Shown here piece by piece: positions 1-12,046 of a DNA stretch of 64,000 nt. Below the pieces are notes generated by a model. It was not told where the DNA came from. It searched no databases and saw only the letters and a list, made by a program, of their open reading frames with translations. Position numbers and translations under genes: made by a program. Origin of the DNA: Medicago truncatula (taxonomy: Eukaryota > Streptophyta > Magnoliopsida > Fabales > Fabaceae); the NCBI RefSeq assembly GCF_003473485.1, contig NC_053045.1, positions 54,106,494 through 54,170,493 on the forward strand, written 5' to 3'. How positions within the stretch are numbered: position 1 is the stretch's first letter; the number at the start of each line of letters is the position of its first letter.

Positions 1-615
1 AAAGTAGTCATCATAAAGATTACAACTTGTCAAAAGAATGCTGCAAAATTTTACTAGGATGTTTATATATAAAAAAAAAAACTAATTATTTAATAGATAA
101 TATACACACAATGCATAAAAATGTAATAATTGTTACAATTTACGGTAATATTTTTTCCCGACTAACATGTATAGTATTCACTATCACGTGACATGCATGA
201 CTATAAAATTCACATTTAATACTCAAAGAATTATAAATAATAAATTTAAAATTCATGTATGTAGTTGGTCATAGGTGTTTTCAGTGATTGATATTTTTGA
301 TAATTGATATGCATGACTTCAAACGTCATGTTCAATATATGAGAATAAAGGAAAAACAATTTTGAATAATTTATCTAATATTCTAAAACATAAAATTCAA
401 CGATATACTATTTGTGTCTTCATCGTTTCTTTAATTAAAATTTTGGATGATTTAGATGTTGTGGTAAAACAGGGCGCGCAGTGATTTATAGGCTTAGGAG
501 CTACTATACCTTTTTAAGGTGTTCCTTAGCTTAAGGACGATTTATCCTTGTCCACGACTAATCAAATATTTGAGCCTTTGTTGCAGGTGAAATTGTGTGA
601 TTTATTGACCAGGAC
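1..615. other. AT-rich intergenic stretch
   Basis: No gene, RNA gene or terminal inverted repeat was recognised. The last 50 bases or so may belong to the LINE remnant that follows, because its reading frame can be followed slightly upstream of 616. Confidence 0.5.
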
Positions 616-1530
616 TTGAAGGTTTGGAAAGCTCCCCTAATTTATAATTTATTTGATGCGCCCAATGCACAACTTATCCTTAACACACCGCTACAACCTC
701 TTGTTGTGAAAGATAAATTATTTTGGAAAAGGGAGGAGAGTGTTAAGTATTATGTTCAAAGTGCATTTCGTATATGCATGTATGAAATTGCAGATAATTC
801 TCATTTGCATGTCCCTGACCAATGGAATTTAATATGGAAGTTAAAGGTGCCTCCCATAGTTAAGATTTTTTTATGGCGCATGTGTCGTGGTTGCTTTCGA
901 ACACGTGCTCGTCTTAGTAATAGAGGTGTACCTTGCCCACTTGATTGTGTTCATTGTAATAACAATTATGAAGATAACCTCCATGTGCTCGATCCAACAC
1001 AGTCCAAGCACATGTTATAAGGCAGGATGACAAAGGATGGAAGAAACCGACATCTTACATGTATAAATGTAATATTGACGCATACTTTTTCTACCTCTCT
1101 TAATATGGTAGGTTTGAGAATGTGTCTTAGAGATGATGCAAGTTATTTTGTCCTTGCCAAAACGGACTAGTTTGCTCCCTTGTGTGACACATATGTAGGG
1201 GAGGCTGTCAGGTTACATACAACTTTGAGACGAGTATCATATCTCCAGTTTAATAATGTGGACTTTGATCTTGATTCTAAAAGAGTTGTTGATTTTGTGA
1301 ATTCACGTGTAGATGATAACAACGAGTTTGGTTGTATTATATCTGCTTGTAAATAGTTATCAGTTAATAGATTTTCAGAACTCTCATGTCGAGCTCAACA
1401 AGAGGCAAACAAATAGGTCGCTCACGAGTTAACTTAGACACCCTACCTAATCCTAGCCCCCATGTTATAGACGACTTACCTTCATGTATTTGACACATTT
1501 TAGCTAATGAAATGCAATGAATTTCTTTCT
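616..1530 (+). mobile_element. Decayed LINE (non-LTR retrotransposon) 3' part
   Basis: The 134 codons from 616 read as the zinc-binding domain found after plant L1-type reverse transcriptases: a WNLIWKLKVPPIVKIFLWR stretch, then CPLDCVHC with its cysteines, then the start of the usual 'LHVL' segment. After a stop at 1018-1020, broken frames between about 1035 and 1480 resemble the RNase H-like tail (WKKPTSYMYKCNIDAYFF, then FNNVDFDLDSKRVVDFV, then FQNSHVELNKRQ). The first part of the reverse transcriptase is missing and stops interrupt the tail, so the copy is dead. Family assignment rests on motif recognition; no poly-A end or target duplication was found. Confidence 0.75.
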
Positions 1531-2048
1531 TAAGTTATAATGTCCCTGTAACAATTTTATTATTATTAGGTTATATTATCGCCTATATGAAATCATAAAA
1601 ACAATCATTTTTCGTATATTTAATTAAGTTTAAAGACAAAATAATAAATTAATTTCAAAATCCTTCCTCTCACCTAGTGAACAAAACGCATTTTTAATTA
1701 AAATTATTCTCATCCCCTCTTTTAAACCAAACACATGTTTAATTAAAATATCACCTATCTCCTCCTTTTCCGTCCCCTTCATTAAAACCTCTTCCCTCTC
1801 CTGTGTCTTATAAAAGAAATACATATTAAAATCCCAAATCAAAACATTATACAAGCGGGTTAATTATTAGGTTATATTATCGTCTCTATGAAATCGTAAA
1901 AACAAGCATTTTTCGTATATTTAATTAAGTTTAAAGACAAAAGAATAAATTAATTTTAAAATCCTTCCTTTCCCCTTGTGAACTAAACACATTTTTAATT
2001 AAAATCATTCTCATCCCCTCTTTTAAACCAAACACATGTTTAATTAAA

Positions 2049-3505
2049 GGGTTAATATGTTTTTACCCCCTGTAATTTGGGCGAGTTCCGGTTTACCCCC
2101 TGTAAAAATAAAAGTTTAGATTCCAACCCTATAATATGAAGATTCTTCACAAAACACCCCTATAATATTAAGATTCTCCACAAAACACCTCCTGACCGAG
2201 AAATACTTGGATGACATAGTTTTTTGGTGCCATTGATGACATAGGTTCATTTTAGATGAGAGAGAATGATCAATGAATGATTAAAATAAATTATTTAGAT
2301 GAGAGAGAATGAGTTGTTAAGAGACAGATAGACACAAATGTGCTAATGGCACCAATGACACCAAAAAACTATGGCACCCAAGTGCCACCCCCTCTGACCC
2401 CATAAGACGCTGATGTGGCACGCCACTGTGTAATTATTTTAATTTTAATTTTTTTTTTAAAACCTGACACATGTGTAATGGACGCTGATTGTATAATTTT
2501 TTTTAAAGGATACACGTGGCATTTGTGATTTAAAAAAAAAATTAAATAAATTATGGTAAAATGAAAAATATTCTAAAAAATAAAAAAAACGAAAAAATTA
2601 ATTAAAATAAAAAATATGATTAAACAAATTAAAAAAATTCTGCAAAAATTTAATAAAAATGAAAAAGAATCTAGTAAAATGAAAAATAATGAAAAAAAAT
2701 TGGAAAAATTAATAAAAATTTAAAAAGTTCTAGAAAATTATAAAAAAATCCGGAAACAGTTAAAAATATGAGAGAAAAATATATATTTCAAAAAATTTAT
2801 ATTTCTGGAAAATTCAGGAACTTAATATATTTCGAAATTCATGAATATAATAAGAAAATACATTTTATTTTTTTAAAAAAAAAGTTCAGATTTTTCTTTC
2901 GAAATTAAAAAGTTTCTTTTTTTTTATTTTTTATATAAAAAATAAAAATATTTCAATAATTAAAAAAACATAACATTAGATCATGAAGAATAGAATTAAG
3001 GGCTTGTTATTCAATAGTATAACATGACTTATATACCGGTGTCAATCAAAATCCATTGTATCTTGTTATTCGATTTTTTTATAATTTTAATTTAATTCAG
3101 AATTTTTTTATATTTTTTGAAAATTTTGATATATATAAATTTTTTCCAGAATTTTTTATTTTTTTTTAATTTTTCCAGATATTTTTTTCTTAAATTTTTG
3201 TGATTTTTTAATTTTTTCAGATTTTTTTATATTAAATTTTCTATATTTTTTCATATATTTTTTTTCATTTTAATAATTTTTCCAGATTTTTTTTTTTTAT
3301 TAAAAAAAAATACAAATGCCACGTGTACCGTTTAAAAAAATTAATAATACAGTCATCACGCCACATAATCAGTTCTGCACAGTCACATAGGTCAGGGGCT
3401 AAAATCAAAGAATCTTATTTTAGAGGGTTGGAATCTAAACTTTTTCTTTTACAGGGGGTAAACTGGAACTTATCTAAATTACAGGGGACAAATACATATT
3501 AACCC
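2049..3505. mobile_element. Non-autonomous Mutator-like (MULE-type) element, 1457 bp, 9-bp TSD
   Basis: Terminal inverted repeats of roughly 100 bp start GGGTTAATATGTTTTTACCC on the left and end CATATTAACCC on the right, both containing repeated 'CCCCCTGTAA' blocks. The element is flanked by the perfect 9-bp duplication TTAATTAAA (2040-2048 and 3506-3514), and copy A of the surrounding repeat has this site once, uninterrupted. A 9-bp duplication with long inverted repeats is the Mutator pattern. The interior is extremely A/T-rich with no transposase frame. A smaller inverted-repeat element sits inside at 2205-2383. Related ends occur at 10977-11360, 16955-17204, 41210 and 42451. Confidence 0.85.
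2205..2383. mobile_element. Short TIR element nested in the MULE-type element
   Basis: Left end ACTTGGATGACATAGTTTTT and right end AAAAACTATGGCACCCAAGT are imperfect inverted repeats of about 30 bp that include TTTTTTGGTG / CACCAAAAAA. The interior (TTAAAATAAATTATTTAGA) is shared with the element at 39050-39197. No clear target duplication was found, so the ends are approximate. Confidence 0.55.
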
Positions 3506-3527
3506 TTAATTAAAATATCACCTAGCT

Positions 3528-4159
3528 AAGGATGGCAATGGGTACCCAATGGATAGGGTACTATAGTACCAATCCCCATACCCTCATTTGTAAAAAATGC
3601 CCGTACCTGTGTCCGTAGCCTCGTGGGCAACAACTTTAGTGTCATTCTCCATACCCTATGAGCACTTAAGTGTCCATACCCGCACTCATTACCCACACTT
3701 TCTCTATGAAAAGACAATAAAAAAACATCACAATTGAAATAAAACTATGATATAAAATTATTTAAATCAATTGATAAAATAGTACGAATCATAGTATTTA
3801 GCCAAATAAAAAAACATCCAAAATATCCCTAAAAAATTAAAATAAAAACATTAAAATAATCGTAGTATTTAGGTTTAAACTTAAATAGCTTAGATTTTAG
3901 GTTTAGGTTTAGATTTAAATAGTTAAATAAATTAAATAATTGTACACCAAAAATAAATAAAGTATTTATTATATTATATAAATATGTACATGCGGGTTGC
4001 GGGGCTGGTAGTATAATACCCTTACCCGTGTCCATATCCATTAAAATTTGCGCGTAATTACCCTACCCGTGCCCATACCCATGAAAGCGGGGTTTTACCC
4101 TACCCATTGTGGATATTTTTTGCGGATGCTCATCGAATCTGGGTCCAATTGTCATCCCT
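3528..4159. mobile_element. Non-autonomous hAT element, 632 bp, 8-bp TSD
   Basis: The ends AAGGATGGCAATGGGT and (reverse complement) AGGGATGACAATTGGA are imperfect inverted repeats resembling Ac/hAT termini. They are flanked by the perfect 8-bp duplication ACCTAGCT (3520-3527 and 4160-4167); 8 bp is the hAT size. Subterminal regions repeat GGGTA/TACCC motifs in both orientations, plausible transposase-binding sites (inference). No transposase is encoded. Confidence 0.85.
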
Positions 4160-4330
4160 ACCTAGCTCCTCCTTTTCTCTCCTCTCCATTAAAATCTCTT
4201 CCCTTCTCTCGTGTCTTATAAAAGAAACACATATTAAAATCCTAAATCAAAACATCAGACAAGCGGGTTAATTAAAAAAAATATTAATCATTTTCACAAC
4301 GGTGAGAATCCACGTTTAGATTTTAGAAAT

Positions 4331-4666
4331 GGCTTAAATCAGAAAATAGTCCCTCCAAATATCTGACATTTTTGTTTTAGTCCCTATAAAAATATTTTTT
4401 TGGTTTTGTCCCTGCAAATATGAAAATTTTGGTTTTGATCCTTGCAATATGTAGAATATTTGATTTTAGTCCCTCAAAATGAGGACTAAAATGAATATTA
4501 TAGGGACCAATTTCAATATGAAATGATTTTACAAGGATTAAAACAAAATACCAAGGACCAAAACCAAATATTCTATATTTGCAGAAACTAAAACAAAAAA
4601 TATATTCTCATAAGGATTAAAACCAAAACGTCAGATATTTGCGGGAACCATTTTCATATTTAAGGC
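4331..4666. mobile_element. MULE-type MITE, 336 bp, 9-bp TSD
   Basis: Left end GGCTTAAATCAGAAAATAGT and right end (reverse complement) GCCTTAAATATGAAAATGGT form long imperfect inverted repeats built of 'GTCCCTCCAAATATCTGAC'-like blocks. The 9-bp duplication TTTAGAAAT is perfect (4322-4330 and 4667-4675). It resembles the 'GGCTAAAATATGG' family at 10696 and 38311. Non-coding. Confidence 0.85.
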
Positions 4667-4675
4667 TTTAGAAAT

Positions 4676-5327
4676 ATGGATCATAATTTGCATCTATTAA
4701 TTTTGAGAAATATATTTGGACAACCACTATATTACAGCTTTATTTTTCATACTTACATTATATTTTTATTCTCTCTTTTCCCTTTTCTATCTCTATTATT
4801 TTGGACCAATGAGAAGAGAGCAAATGAAAGTTGTCGTTAAAATTGTACCGTTGTACAAATATCACTACTCATTAATGTTAGAGACTAATTTGGACAATTT
4901 TAAGTAGACTAAAATAAAATAAAATAAAAATAGGCAGTTTGCAATATGAATCGGACATTATGTGGAGCCGGATTAAGTAGGTGCGCGTGTCAAGGAGTAA
5001 GTGGAAAACGCGTTTTGGGTAATGTGTGTTGCCCTAATCGTATGCTTGCTCGCTCGCAACAACAAGAATTGGTTCTCTTATCCATCTTGTAAGTAAGTGA
5101 ATAAACCATTCTCTTCTCCATTAATTTATATATCAACCCAACCCAACCCAACCATGTCTTCACCCTCTGCGCCTCCTCCTTCATTGTCTTCGTCTTCAAG
5201 CATCTCAATTCTTCTTCATTTCAATCGGTAATTTCTCTCTCTCTCTTCCTTCTTTCCAGATCTGCAATTTTTGTCTTCTTTTCTCTCTATTTATCAATTT
5301 TTTGTAATTATTTTTTTAGGTTAAATT
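4676..5327 (+). promoter_or_regulatory. Upstream region and 5'UTR of DR1
   Basis: Between the MITE and the DR1 start there is no other gene. The segment from about 5150 is C/T-rich, typical of plant 5'UTRs. A 5'UTR intron is predicted at 5228-5319 (TCG|GTAATT to TTTTTTTAG|G), 8 bases before the ATG. No convincing TATA box was chosen. Confidence 0.5.
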
Positions 5328-8300
5328 ATGGATCCCATGGATATCGTTGGCAAATCGAAGGAAGATGCTTCGCTTCCTAAAGGTTTTCTCTCTCGGTTAC
5401 TCTCTATATATATTTGTTTTATCGGTGAATTTCATTGAATAGTTTGTATCGTGTTGCTTGGAAAATTGGAATCAACTTGTTATCGGCGTTGATGAATTTT
5501 GTTTCTCTGTTAATTTGGATGAGGATGTAATTGGTAAATTTTAATATGCAATGCCTCTAGGTTTTCGTGAAATCATAACACAAATTTTGCATGATGCATT
5601 TTTTCATTTTCAAATTCCCTACGAGAGGGGAGCCTTGGCGCGACGGCAAAGTTGTTGTCGCCGGTTCAAGTTCTGGAAACAGCCACTCTTAAAAATAGGT
5701 TAAGGCTGCGTATTATACACAATAATGGTGAGACTCCTTCTCGGACCCTGCATATGCGGGAGCATTTAAAAATAGGTTAAGGCTGCGTACTATACACAAT
5801 AATGGCGAGACTCCTTCTCGGCCCTGCGTATGCGGGAGTGTTAGTGGACCGGGCTGTCCCTAGATTTGGAATATGAGTTTTTAACAAACATAATGACTTG
5901 ATAAAGCCGTTTTTAAACTGTACTCTGTGAAATACGTGTTTTCAACATACCTAACGACATAAGCAATCCAGCAGAGTATATAATATTTGGATAATCATAG
6001 ATGTTTTACTTAGCTTCAGGTCTCTTTAATATTCACCGAAACTCAATTTGTACCTAAACATACACCAACATGTCTTAGTTATCTGCATGGATTTTGTTTT
6101 TCCAGTTTTGATTTTTTTTTTTAGGTTTGCAAGTATATGAATGTCATGCTATAACTCTATTGTATTACTGATTTGTGAAAATTGGTCTTTTTTTAATTAG
6201 CGGTTGTCGAAAGGCACCAATGGACAATTTTTTTAAATAAGTTTAATTGATTAAGTATAGAATGATAATTAATAGTGGTATATGATTTTCCTCAAGTTTT
6301 GTTGGCACCAAGCGCTCTATTTTATTTGTTTCTAGGGCATAGTTTTTGCATCGCTTACTAAAACTTTAATTTCTTGACAGCAACGATGACAAAAATAATT
6401 AAGGAGATGTTACCGCAAGATGTTCGTGTGGCGAGAGACACCCAGGATTTATTGATCGAGTGCTGTGTAGGTCAGAATTTCACCATCTATGACTATTTTA
6501 TTCTCACTATACTGTGTTTGTTTACTGAGTTTATTATTTTATTTCAGGGTTTTATTTATGTAAATTTATTGAGTTTCTTCTTTTATTTTATTGAACATCC
6601 TGGTTGCTCGAAACTTGATATTGCTATTCAGCTATGTCGACAAACTTTTTCCATGGATTATAATTAAAATGTTATTTTTTAAATTTTTAATTATTTGAGG
6701 GGAATTTAAATGGTTGTAATTAAAATGTTTTTTATTTTTATTTGAGGGGAATTAAAATGGTTGTTGTGGACTAGTGATATTTGGTTATTATTTCTCTTGT
6801 TCTGCACTGTTTCTCTTAATGATACACTATGAAGCATGGACACTCCTCTTATAAGGCGTGTCCCCGCGTCAGACACGTGTCGTGTCCGATACTGACACGA
6901 CACCGACACATATAATTACACTAGATTATGTGATTTACTAAAACAATTAGCTGTGTCCGGTGTCCGTGTCCGTATCCATGCTTCATAGATACACAATCAA
7001 TATATCTTTTTAGGGTTAATTTAGATTCAAATCTGAGGAATAATAACCCAACCATAACATACCATATGATCCATAAATCACCAGAATCTACAGTTAAAAT
7101 AGTATCTTTGGCGATAACTGATAAGATTATATAAATTCGCCGTCTTGTTTTTAGATTTATTACGCCGGCCATAGTAATATCTTTGGCGATAACGGCATGC
7201 CATTTTTATTTTATGTCCGTTTTTTTTTTTGTGGCTGTTTAGGCTTACTAGATTACGGTGACCATTTATGTTTGCTAATCTTAGCTTACGACTGTACTGA
7301 ATAAGGTTTTGTTGGTTTATTTTTTTTGTTAAGAGTTTATAAATCTCATCTCATCGGAGTCCAATGAAGTATGTAGCAGAGAGGACAAAAGGACTATTGC
7401 GCCTGAGCACGTATTGAAGGCTCTACAGGTATTTGTTCTCTTTTTATAAATCCAAAGTTCTGCACAGCCATCTGGTTCTTGTCTGTTATTCATATTAAAT
7501 TTGACTTTTCAAATGGGACCATACAATTATCTTGGGCACTGTATTGTTTGGCCAAGGTTCTTAATGATATGATGTAAACAAGCTATGCTTTAGGATTTAC
7601 TTTAGTTTAATTCCTCTCTCTACCGTAACTGATGTGAAAAAAGGCATTTTTGCCTTCATAGTCAAAATTGAAACCACATTTATTTCATTTCACTTTTATC
7701 TGAAAGAGACTCGAGCCAAACTTTCCAACACCTAAAATTTAATTACTCAATACTTGATCAGACCCTCCTTTATTGATTAAAGATTTATTGCTTGATCTTA
7801 CTAAGTATACTGCCCTGTTTCCCAGACCATAAAATGTGTGCACTCACGAGATATTACCTCGTCCTGAAGCACAATAGCAGTTGGCCCATATTATTTTTTT
7901 TAGTTAAGTTAATACTCTGTTATCCAACTTTTCCTGCCAACTGGTGGTAATCAATCATATTGAAATGCATCTTACCTGCCTTACATACATATTTATCTCT
8001 GTAGAATGCCTCAACTAAAAAAATTCCATTTCATTCGAAACAAATTTATTTCAATTCTAAAATCGGAGTTTTACAAATACAGCATATAACATACATGATA
8101 TTGTCAATTGTATTTTCATCGGATGCTTTTAAACATGCCTGATATGATTTCGTCTATTGATTTGCACATTTTCCCCAGGTGCTTGGATTTGGTGAGTACA
8201 TTGAAGAAGTTTATGCAGCATACGAACAACACAAGCTGGAGACCATGGTAATTTTTATTATGAATGTCCCATATGCATGCTGAATACTTTAGTATCACAC

Positions 8301-9183
8301 AAATTAGCATATCAGTCATCTTTCCTTTAAAATGTATGAATACTTGCTACCAAAACAAAAAATAGTGTAAAATGTATGAATACTTGCTATTGCTACCTAA
8401 ATAAAAGATATTGTAGAGTGCTCTCAAAGAAGAACCATTTTAGTTTATGTTTTTAAATCGGGGCAGATGACAGACAGACAGACTGCATTGAGGGGCACCT
8501 GCAGAGCTTATTGATGGTTCTCTAATAAAGAAGCCTCAAAATTCGTCACTGTTCCTGCCTAACCTAACTGACGTGGAGAGCTTAGGAATTGGTGTCGTAT
8601 AGACATGCACACCATAAAGATTTTAATGGGGTGTTTTCAGCATAGCATTCAAGAGAATGCCCTGTGCTTTCTGTTAAAATTAAAATATCCTACAAATTTC
8701 TTAGTAGTTATTATTGTCTATGCCCGCAGAATTCTTGGACTTTCTGTTAAACTCCCCAAAAAATAGCTGGGTGTTCTGTAGTTATGAGGAATGAGGATTT
8801 TGTGCTCGTACAAAGATAACCCCATCTGGGATTTATTTGAGTTCACGAGTGTTCTGGATTTCATTACATGAACTCTCATTGACACTGGCTATTGAGAGAC
8901 TAGAGGGTCTATTACTATGTATTTATTGATCTTGGATCAACTAAATTATCACCATTGCACATGATTTTACTTTTTTAAATGAGAAACTAGTTTCTGATAG
9001 ATTTTATTTTTACTATTTCAGCAAGATACTTTAAAAGCTGGTAAATGGAGCAATGGAGCTGAGATGACTGAGGAACAAGCATTAGCAGAACAACAAAGGA
9101 TGTTTGCAGAGGCCCGCGCTAGGATGAATGGTGGGGCCATTGCTCCTAAACAGCCAGATGGTGACCAAAATAAGATTAGCTAG
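5328..9183 (+). CDS. DR1: Dr1 homolog, NC2-beta subunit (histone-fold transcriptional repressor)
   Basis: CDS exons join 5328-5382, 6381-6470, 7334-7428, 8179-8247 and 9022-9183, all with GT-AG introns and 156 codons plus stop. The product pairs with NC2-alpha (DRAP1) to bind TBP on promoters and block TFIIA/TFIIB entry; it acts in the nucleus. The start MDPMDIVGKSKEDASLPKAT and the NF-YB-like histone fold (about residues 19-100, with MTKIIKEMLPQDVRVARD and KRTIAPEHVLKALQVLGFG) match plant Dr1 closely. The C-terminal part has the family's EEQALAEQQRMFAEARARMN segment. The first ATG fits because the exon join gives the conserved LPK-AT sequence. Length is normal and nothing is broken. Intron 1 of the CDS carries a SINE and intron 2 a TIR element. 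Confidence 0.95.
5623..5862 (+). mobile_element. Au-type SINE with internal tandem duplication
   Basis: The element starts GAGAGGGGAGCCTTGGCGCG, has a tRNA-like A box (TTGGCGCGACGGCAAAG) and B box (GGTTCAAGTTC), continues GGAAACAGCC and AAGGCTGCGTA, and ends GGACCGGGCTGTCCC. This is the layout of the Au SINE family found across flowering plants. A block of about 76 bp (5690-5765) is repeated almost exactly at about 5767-5840, so the 3' body is longer than usual. It lies in the first coding intron of DR1 in the same orientation. Confidence 0.8.
6828..6987. mobile_element. 160-bp TIR element rich in GTGTC/GACAC
   Basis: Ends TATGAAGCATGGACAC and (reverse complement) TATGAAGCATGGATACGGAC are inverted repeats. 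Flanks share the 7-bp string GATACAC (6821-6827 and 6988-6994), probably the target duplication. The interior repeats GTGTC/GACAC words. Located in the second coding intron of DR1. Possible relatives lie at 25363-25535 and 37655-37805. Superfamily not assigned. Confidence 0.65.
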
Positions 9184-10695
9184 GAAGGACCTCTGCTATA
9201 TTGGAGCACATAGGAGGAGCACCTCTGACTCCTGTTCGTGCTTCCTGTGAGCTCGATTGTGTACAAAAATTATTCACTAGTTTGCTGGCCAATGTGGATG
9301 TGCTCTCTCCATTTGTATTTTATCGATGAATTAGTGAGAGTTCATGAAGACCCTCTTCTGTTTAGAATGACATGTAATTATTTTATTTGCTTTTTGGATC
9401 TTCTACACACTAACAGCTTCTTGCACGAGCCTGACAGCTATTTCGATTGTAACAAATAATTCACTACCAAAAAAAAAGATTGTAACAAATGATTAAACAC
9501 CATTGTGTTCCGTTTATTTCTGTTACATTCATCAATATCGGAAATATTAAAAAGGTTATAGCTTGAGATGAATGAATTTTTTTTAGCAAAACAAACTTAA
9601 TGCATTTCATTTATAATAATGCGTTCAATACATATTGGAATTTTGTAGTGAATGCGGAAACTAGCTTCCAACAGAGCTTTCCTAGCCAAACTATGAGCAG
9701 TCGACTAAAGAACTTAACATGAAAGTTCACAAGATCATTGCAAAGTAGGCGCACACAATTTTTGGTTATTTCACTAAATTCTGAGATGCCTTCATGTTTT
9801 CCATAGATGCTGTCAACTATTGTACTTCAAAATCTTTGTTCCACAATTGGAGATCCCTTACCATTCCACTGCCTTCCGCAAGCTGAGAGCCTCCCCAATG
9901 TTGACCAGCTTGAGATGAATGATGATAACTTAAAATTCCTTCACCATCCATCAATTTGCAGTATAGTAATGAATTAACTCATGGTAATTATCAATGTACA
10001 CACATCCCTTTCAAGTAATCCCAATAAAGCACTTGTCTCTATTAACCTAAATCTAAATAAGCCCTCACAGTTTATACCGGGTATAAGGTCAATAATGTTG
10101 TTATTAGCGTAATAGGATTGAGTGCTTGTGGGGCTAACCCTACACTACAATGAAATGTCAGTTCGTAGATACTTGTAATGTAGTCTCAGTAGCCAACATA
10201 AGGCATGGAAATTCAGTATGAAAATTCAGTAAACCTTAACCTGATGTGACCATTGTGCGCCATTGAACTACAGGACATGTTTGCAGCAGTAGTGTGCGCT
10301 AAGTGGAACAGTGACGGCTTTGTGTTTTGTTTTTTTTGCCTTGAACATTTTTTAATATCTTTTTTACTGTTTTTAGCACCAAGTCAAAAGAGTTTAGTCA
10401 AGAACAACATCACAAAAACCCTTCTCATTTCTCACTCACTCTCTCTCACAATGCTCTCTATGCCCTACCCCACAAGAAAGTGAAATAACAAAACACATTG
10501 TCCCCTCAGATTCCTCTCTGCTCTATAAAAAATTGCACTCTATCCAAGTTTTTCTCTTTCTGATTTCCTATATCAGCCTGTGGGACTGCCCTATGTTTCT
10601 TTTGTCAGGATTCTCTTGCACTCACTATATTAATCAAAAGTGATACTATAGAATCAAGATATCTACCTAGAATTAGGATAGAACCGATTAATTTA
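9184..10695. other. Intergenic region after DR1
   Basis: Contains the DR1 3'UTR (from 9184, end not defined) and about 1.2 kb of sequence without a recognisable gene, RNA or transposon terminus. Confidence 0.4.
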
Positions 10696-10967
10696 GGCTA
10701 AAATATGGTTTTAGTTCTTGGTAAAAAAAAATTTTGTTTTTGGTCCCTGCAAAATTTTTTGTTTTTGAAAATAGTCCCTGATCCCATTTTTGTGATGATT
10801 TGCATACGTGACATTATAACTGAACCAATTTTGTAGTTTTTGGTCCCTGCAAAATATTTTGTTTTTAAAAAAGGTCCCTGCAAATTTTTTTGTTTTTGAA
10901 AATAGTCTCTCCAGGGACTAAAACCAAAACGAGACATATTTGCAGGGACTAAAACCATATTTTAGCC
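10696..10967. mobile_element. TIR element of the 'GGCTAAAATATGG' family
   Basis: Left end GGCTAAAATATGGTTTTAGT and right end ACTAAAACCATATTTTAGCC are exact inverted repeats, with repeated 'GGTCCCTGCAAA' blocks inside. It is the same family as the element in the helicase intron at 38311-38676, which has a clean 9-bp duplication. No intact duplication was found here. Confidence 0.75.
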
Positions 10968-10976
10968 TAAATTATT

Positions 10977-11360
10977 GGGATTGTGATATAGATCATTTCC
11001 GGTTTTTCTTCTGTTAAATTTTCCTTTTGAATTCCATCCTTGTAATTTTTTTTTGGTTTTCGACCTTCATGAATTTTGACTGTACAAAATCGATGATATG
11101 ACATGGGGGTAAACCGAATTTTTTTTTCAAATTAATAAGAGTGTAAACCGAAATTTGTTCAAATTGCAGGTGGGTAAACCGAAATTTTCTCAAATTACAG
11201 GGGGCAAAGATTTTCATGAAGGTCTAAAATAAAAAATTCTTCAAATTATAAGGACGAAATCCAAAAAATTTATTTTACAGGGGGAAAACCGAAAATGAAC
11301 TATATTACAGGGGAAAACCGAAAATGAACTATATTACAGGGGGTAAAATACTATTAACCC
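10977..11360. mobile_element. Degenerate MULE-type element of the 'GGGTTAATA' family
   Basis: The right end is ATACTATTAACCC and blocks of 'ACAGGGGGTAAA' precede it, as at 2049-3505. The left end is diverged (GGATTGTGATATAGATC), recognisable only because it is roughly the inverse of the right part. A short block (GGGGAAAACCGAAAATGAAC) is directly repeated at about 11281 and 11310. Ends approximate. Confidence 0.55.
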
Positions 11361-11967
11361 TTTATTATTTATACAACTAATTATTTTTTTTTTTTATAAT
11401 TATTATATGGGAAATGTTAACAAGTAACTTTAAATAGTAAGTTTTTGTCAAAGTTTATGAAATCAATGCATTGGAAATTGAAGTTTTTGATTTTTTTAAG
11501 GAATAATTTCTTTATTAGGAATTCTTAAAGAGTGTCCTTATGATACTTTTAACAAAACCTTTATTTTTTTTGAAGGAAGACCTTTATTGTATTGTGATAA
11601 TTTTTTTTATACTTATATTATACGACTTACATTACGTTTTTTACTTTATTATTTTAGTTTTTGTATTAATATCTCTTTTTTTTTTTTTAAATTTAGGATT
11701 TTATCAAAAGTTGTCTTAAAATTGGTTGTTTAAATATTACAACTATTTATTAATTAAATCATAATTAAAACTCCAATATATCTCTCAAAACATTATATTA
11801 GAATTTTTTTTCAATTTCAAACCCCAACATACAAAAATCCTTAATAGTAAAAAAGAATGATAAAATATCTCTTTTAATTTAATTTAATAATCCAACTATG
11901 CATATTTCGTTCAGACAAAAAATCCATAATAGCAAAAAGAAAAAGGAACAAAAAATAAAAAATCAGA

Positions 11968-11975
11968 TTTATATA
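11968..11975 (+). promoter_or_regulatory. Candidate TATA box of the MIZ1-like gene
   Basis: TTTATATA lies about 75 bases before the ATG at 12047 and is followed by a CT-rich leader (CTCTCTCTGTCTCTCTGTC). The spacing suits a short 5'UTR. Inferred from motif and position only. Confidence 0.4.
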
Positions 11976-12046
11976 CTCTCTCTGTCTCTCTGTCTCTCTT
12001 CACTATCTGTTTTTAAAGCTTTGGTTTTTTCTCTTTCTATCTGAAA

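Larger units (their letters stand above)
1562..4272. repeat. Tandem direct repeat of about 300 bp, second copy interrupted by two transposons
   Basis: Copy A (about 1562-1863) and copy B (about 1864-4272) begin with ATTAGGTTATATTATCG and end with ACAAGCGGGTTAATT. Copy B has the same order of landmarks (TTTCGTATATTTAATTAAG, AACCAAACACATG, AATATCACC, GTGTCTTATAAAAGAAA) but is split by the elements at 2049-3505 and 3528-4159. Removing these and one copy of each target duplication leaves about 303 bp. Copy A therefore serves as an empty-site reference for both insertions. The origin of the unit is unknown. Confidence 0.85.

Noticed and set aside
3526-4041. Small protein genes in the hAT element
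   Set aside because: The frames consist of TACCC/GGGTA subterminal repeats and have no transposase similarity.
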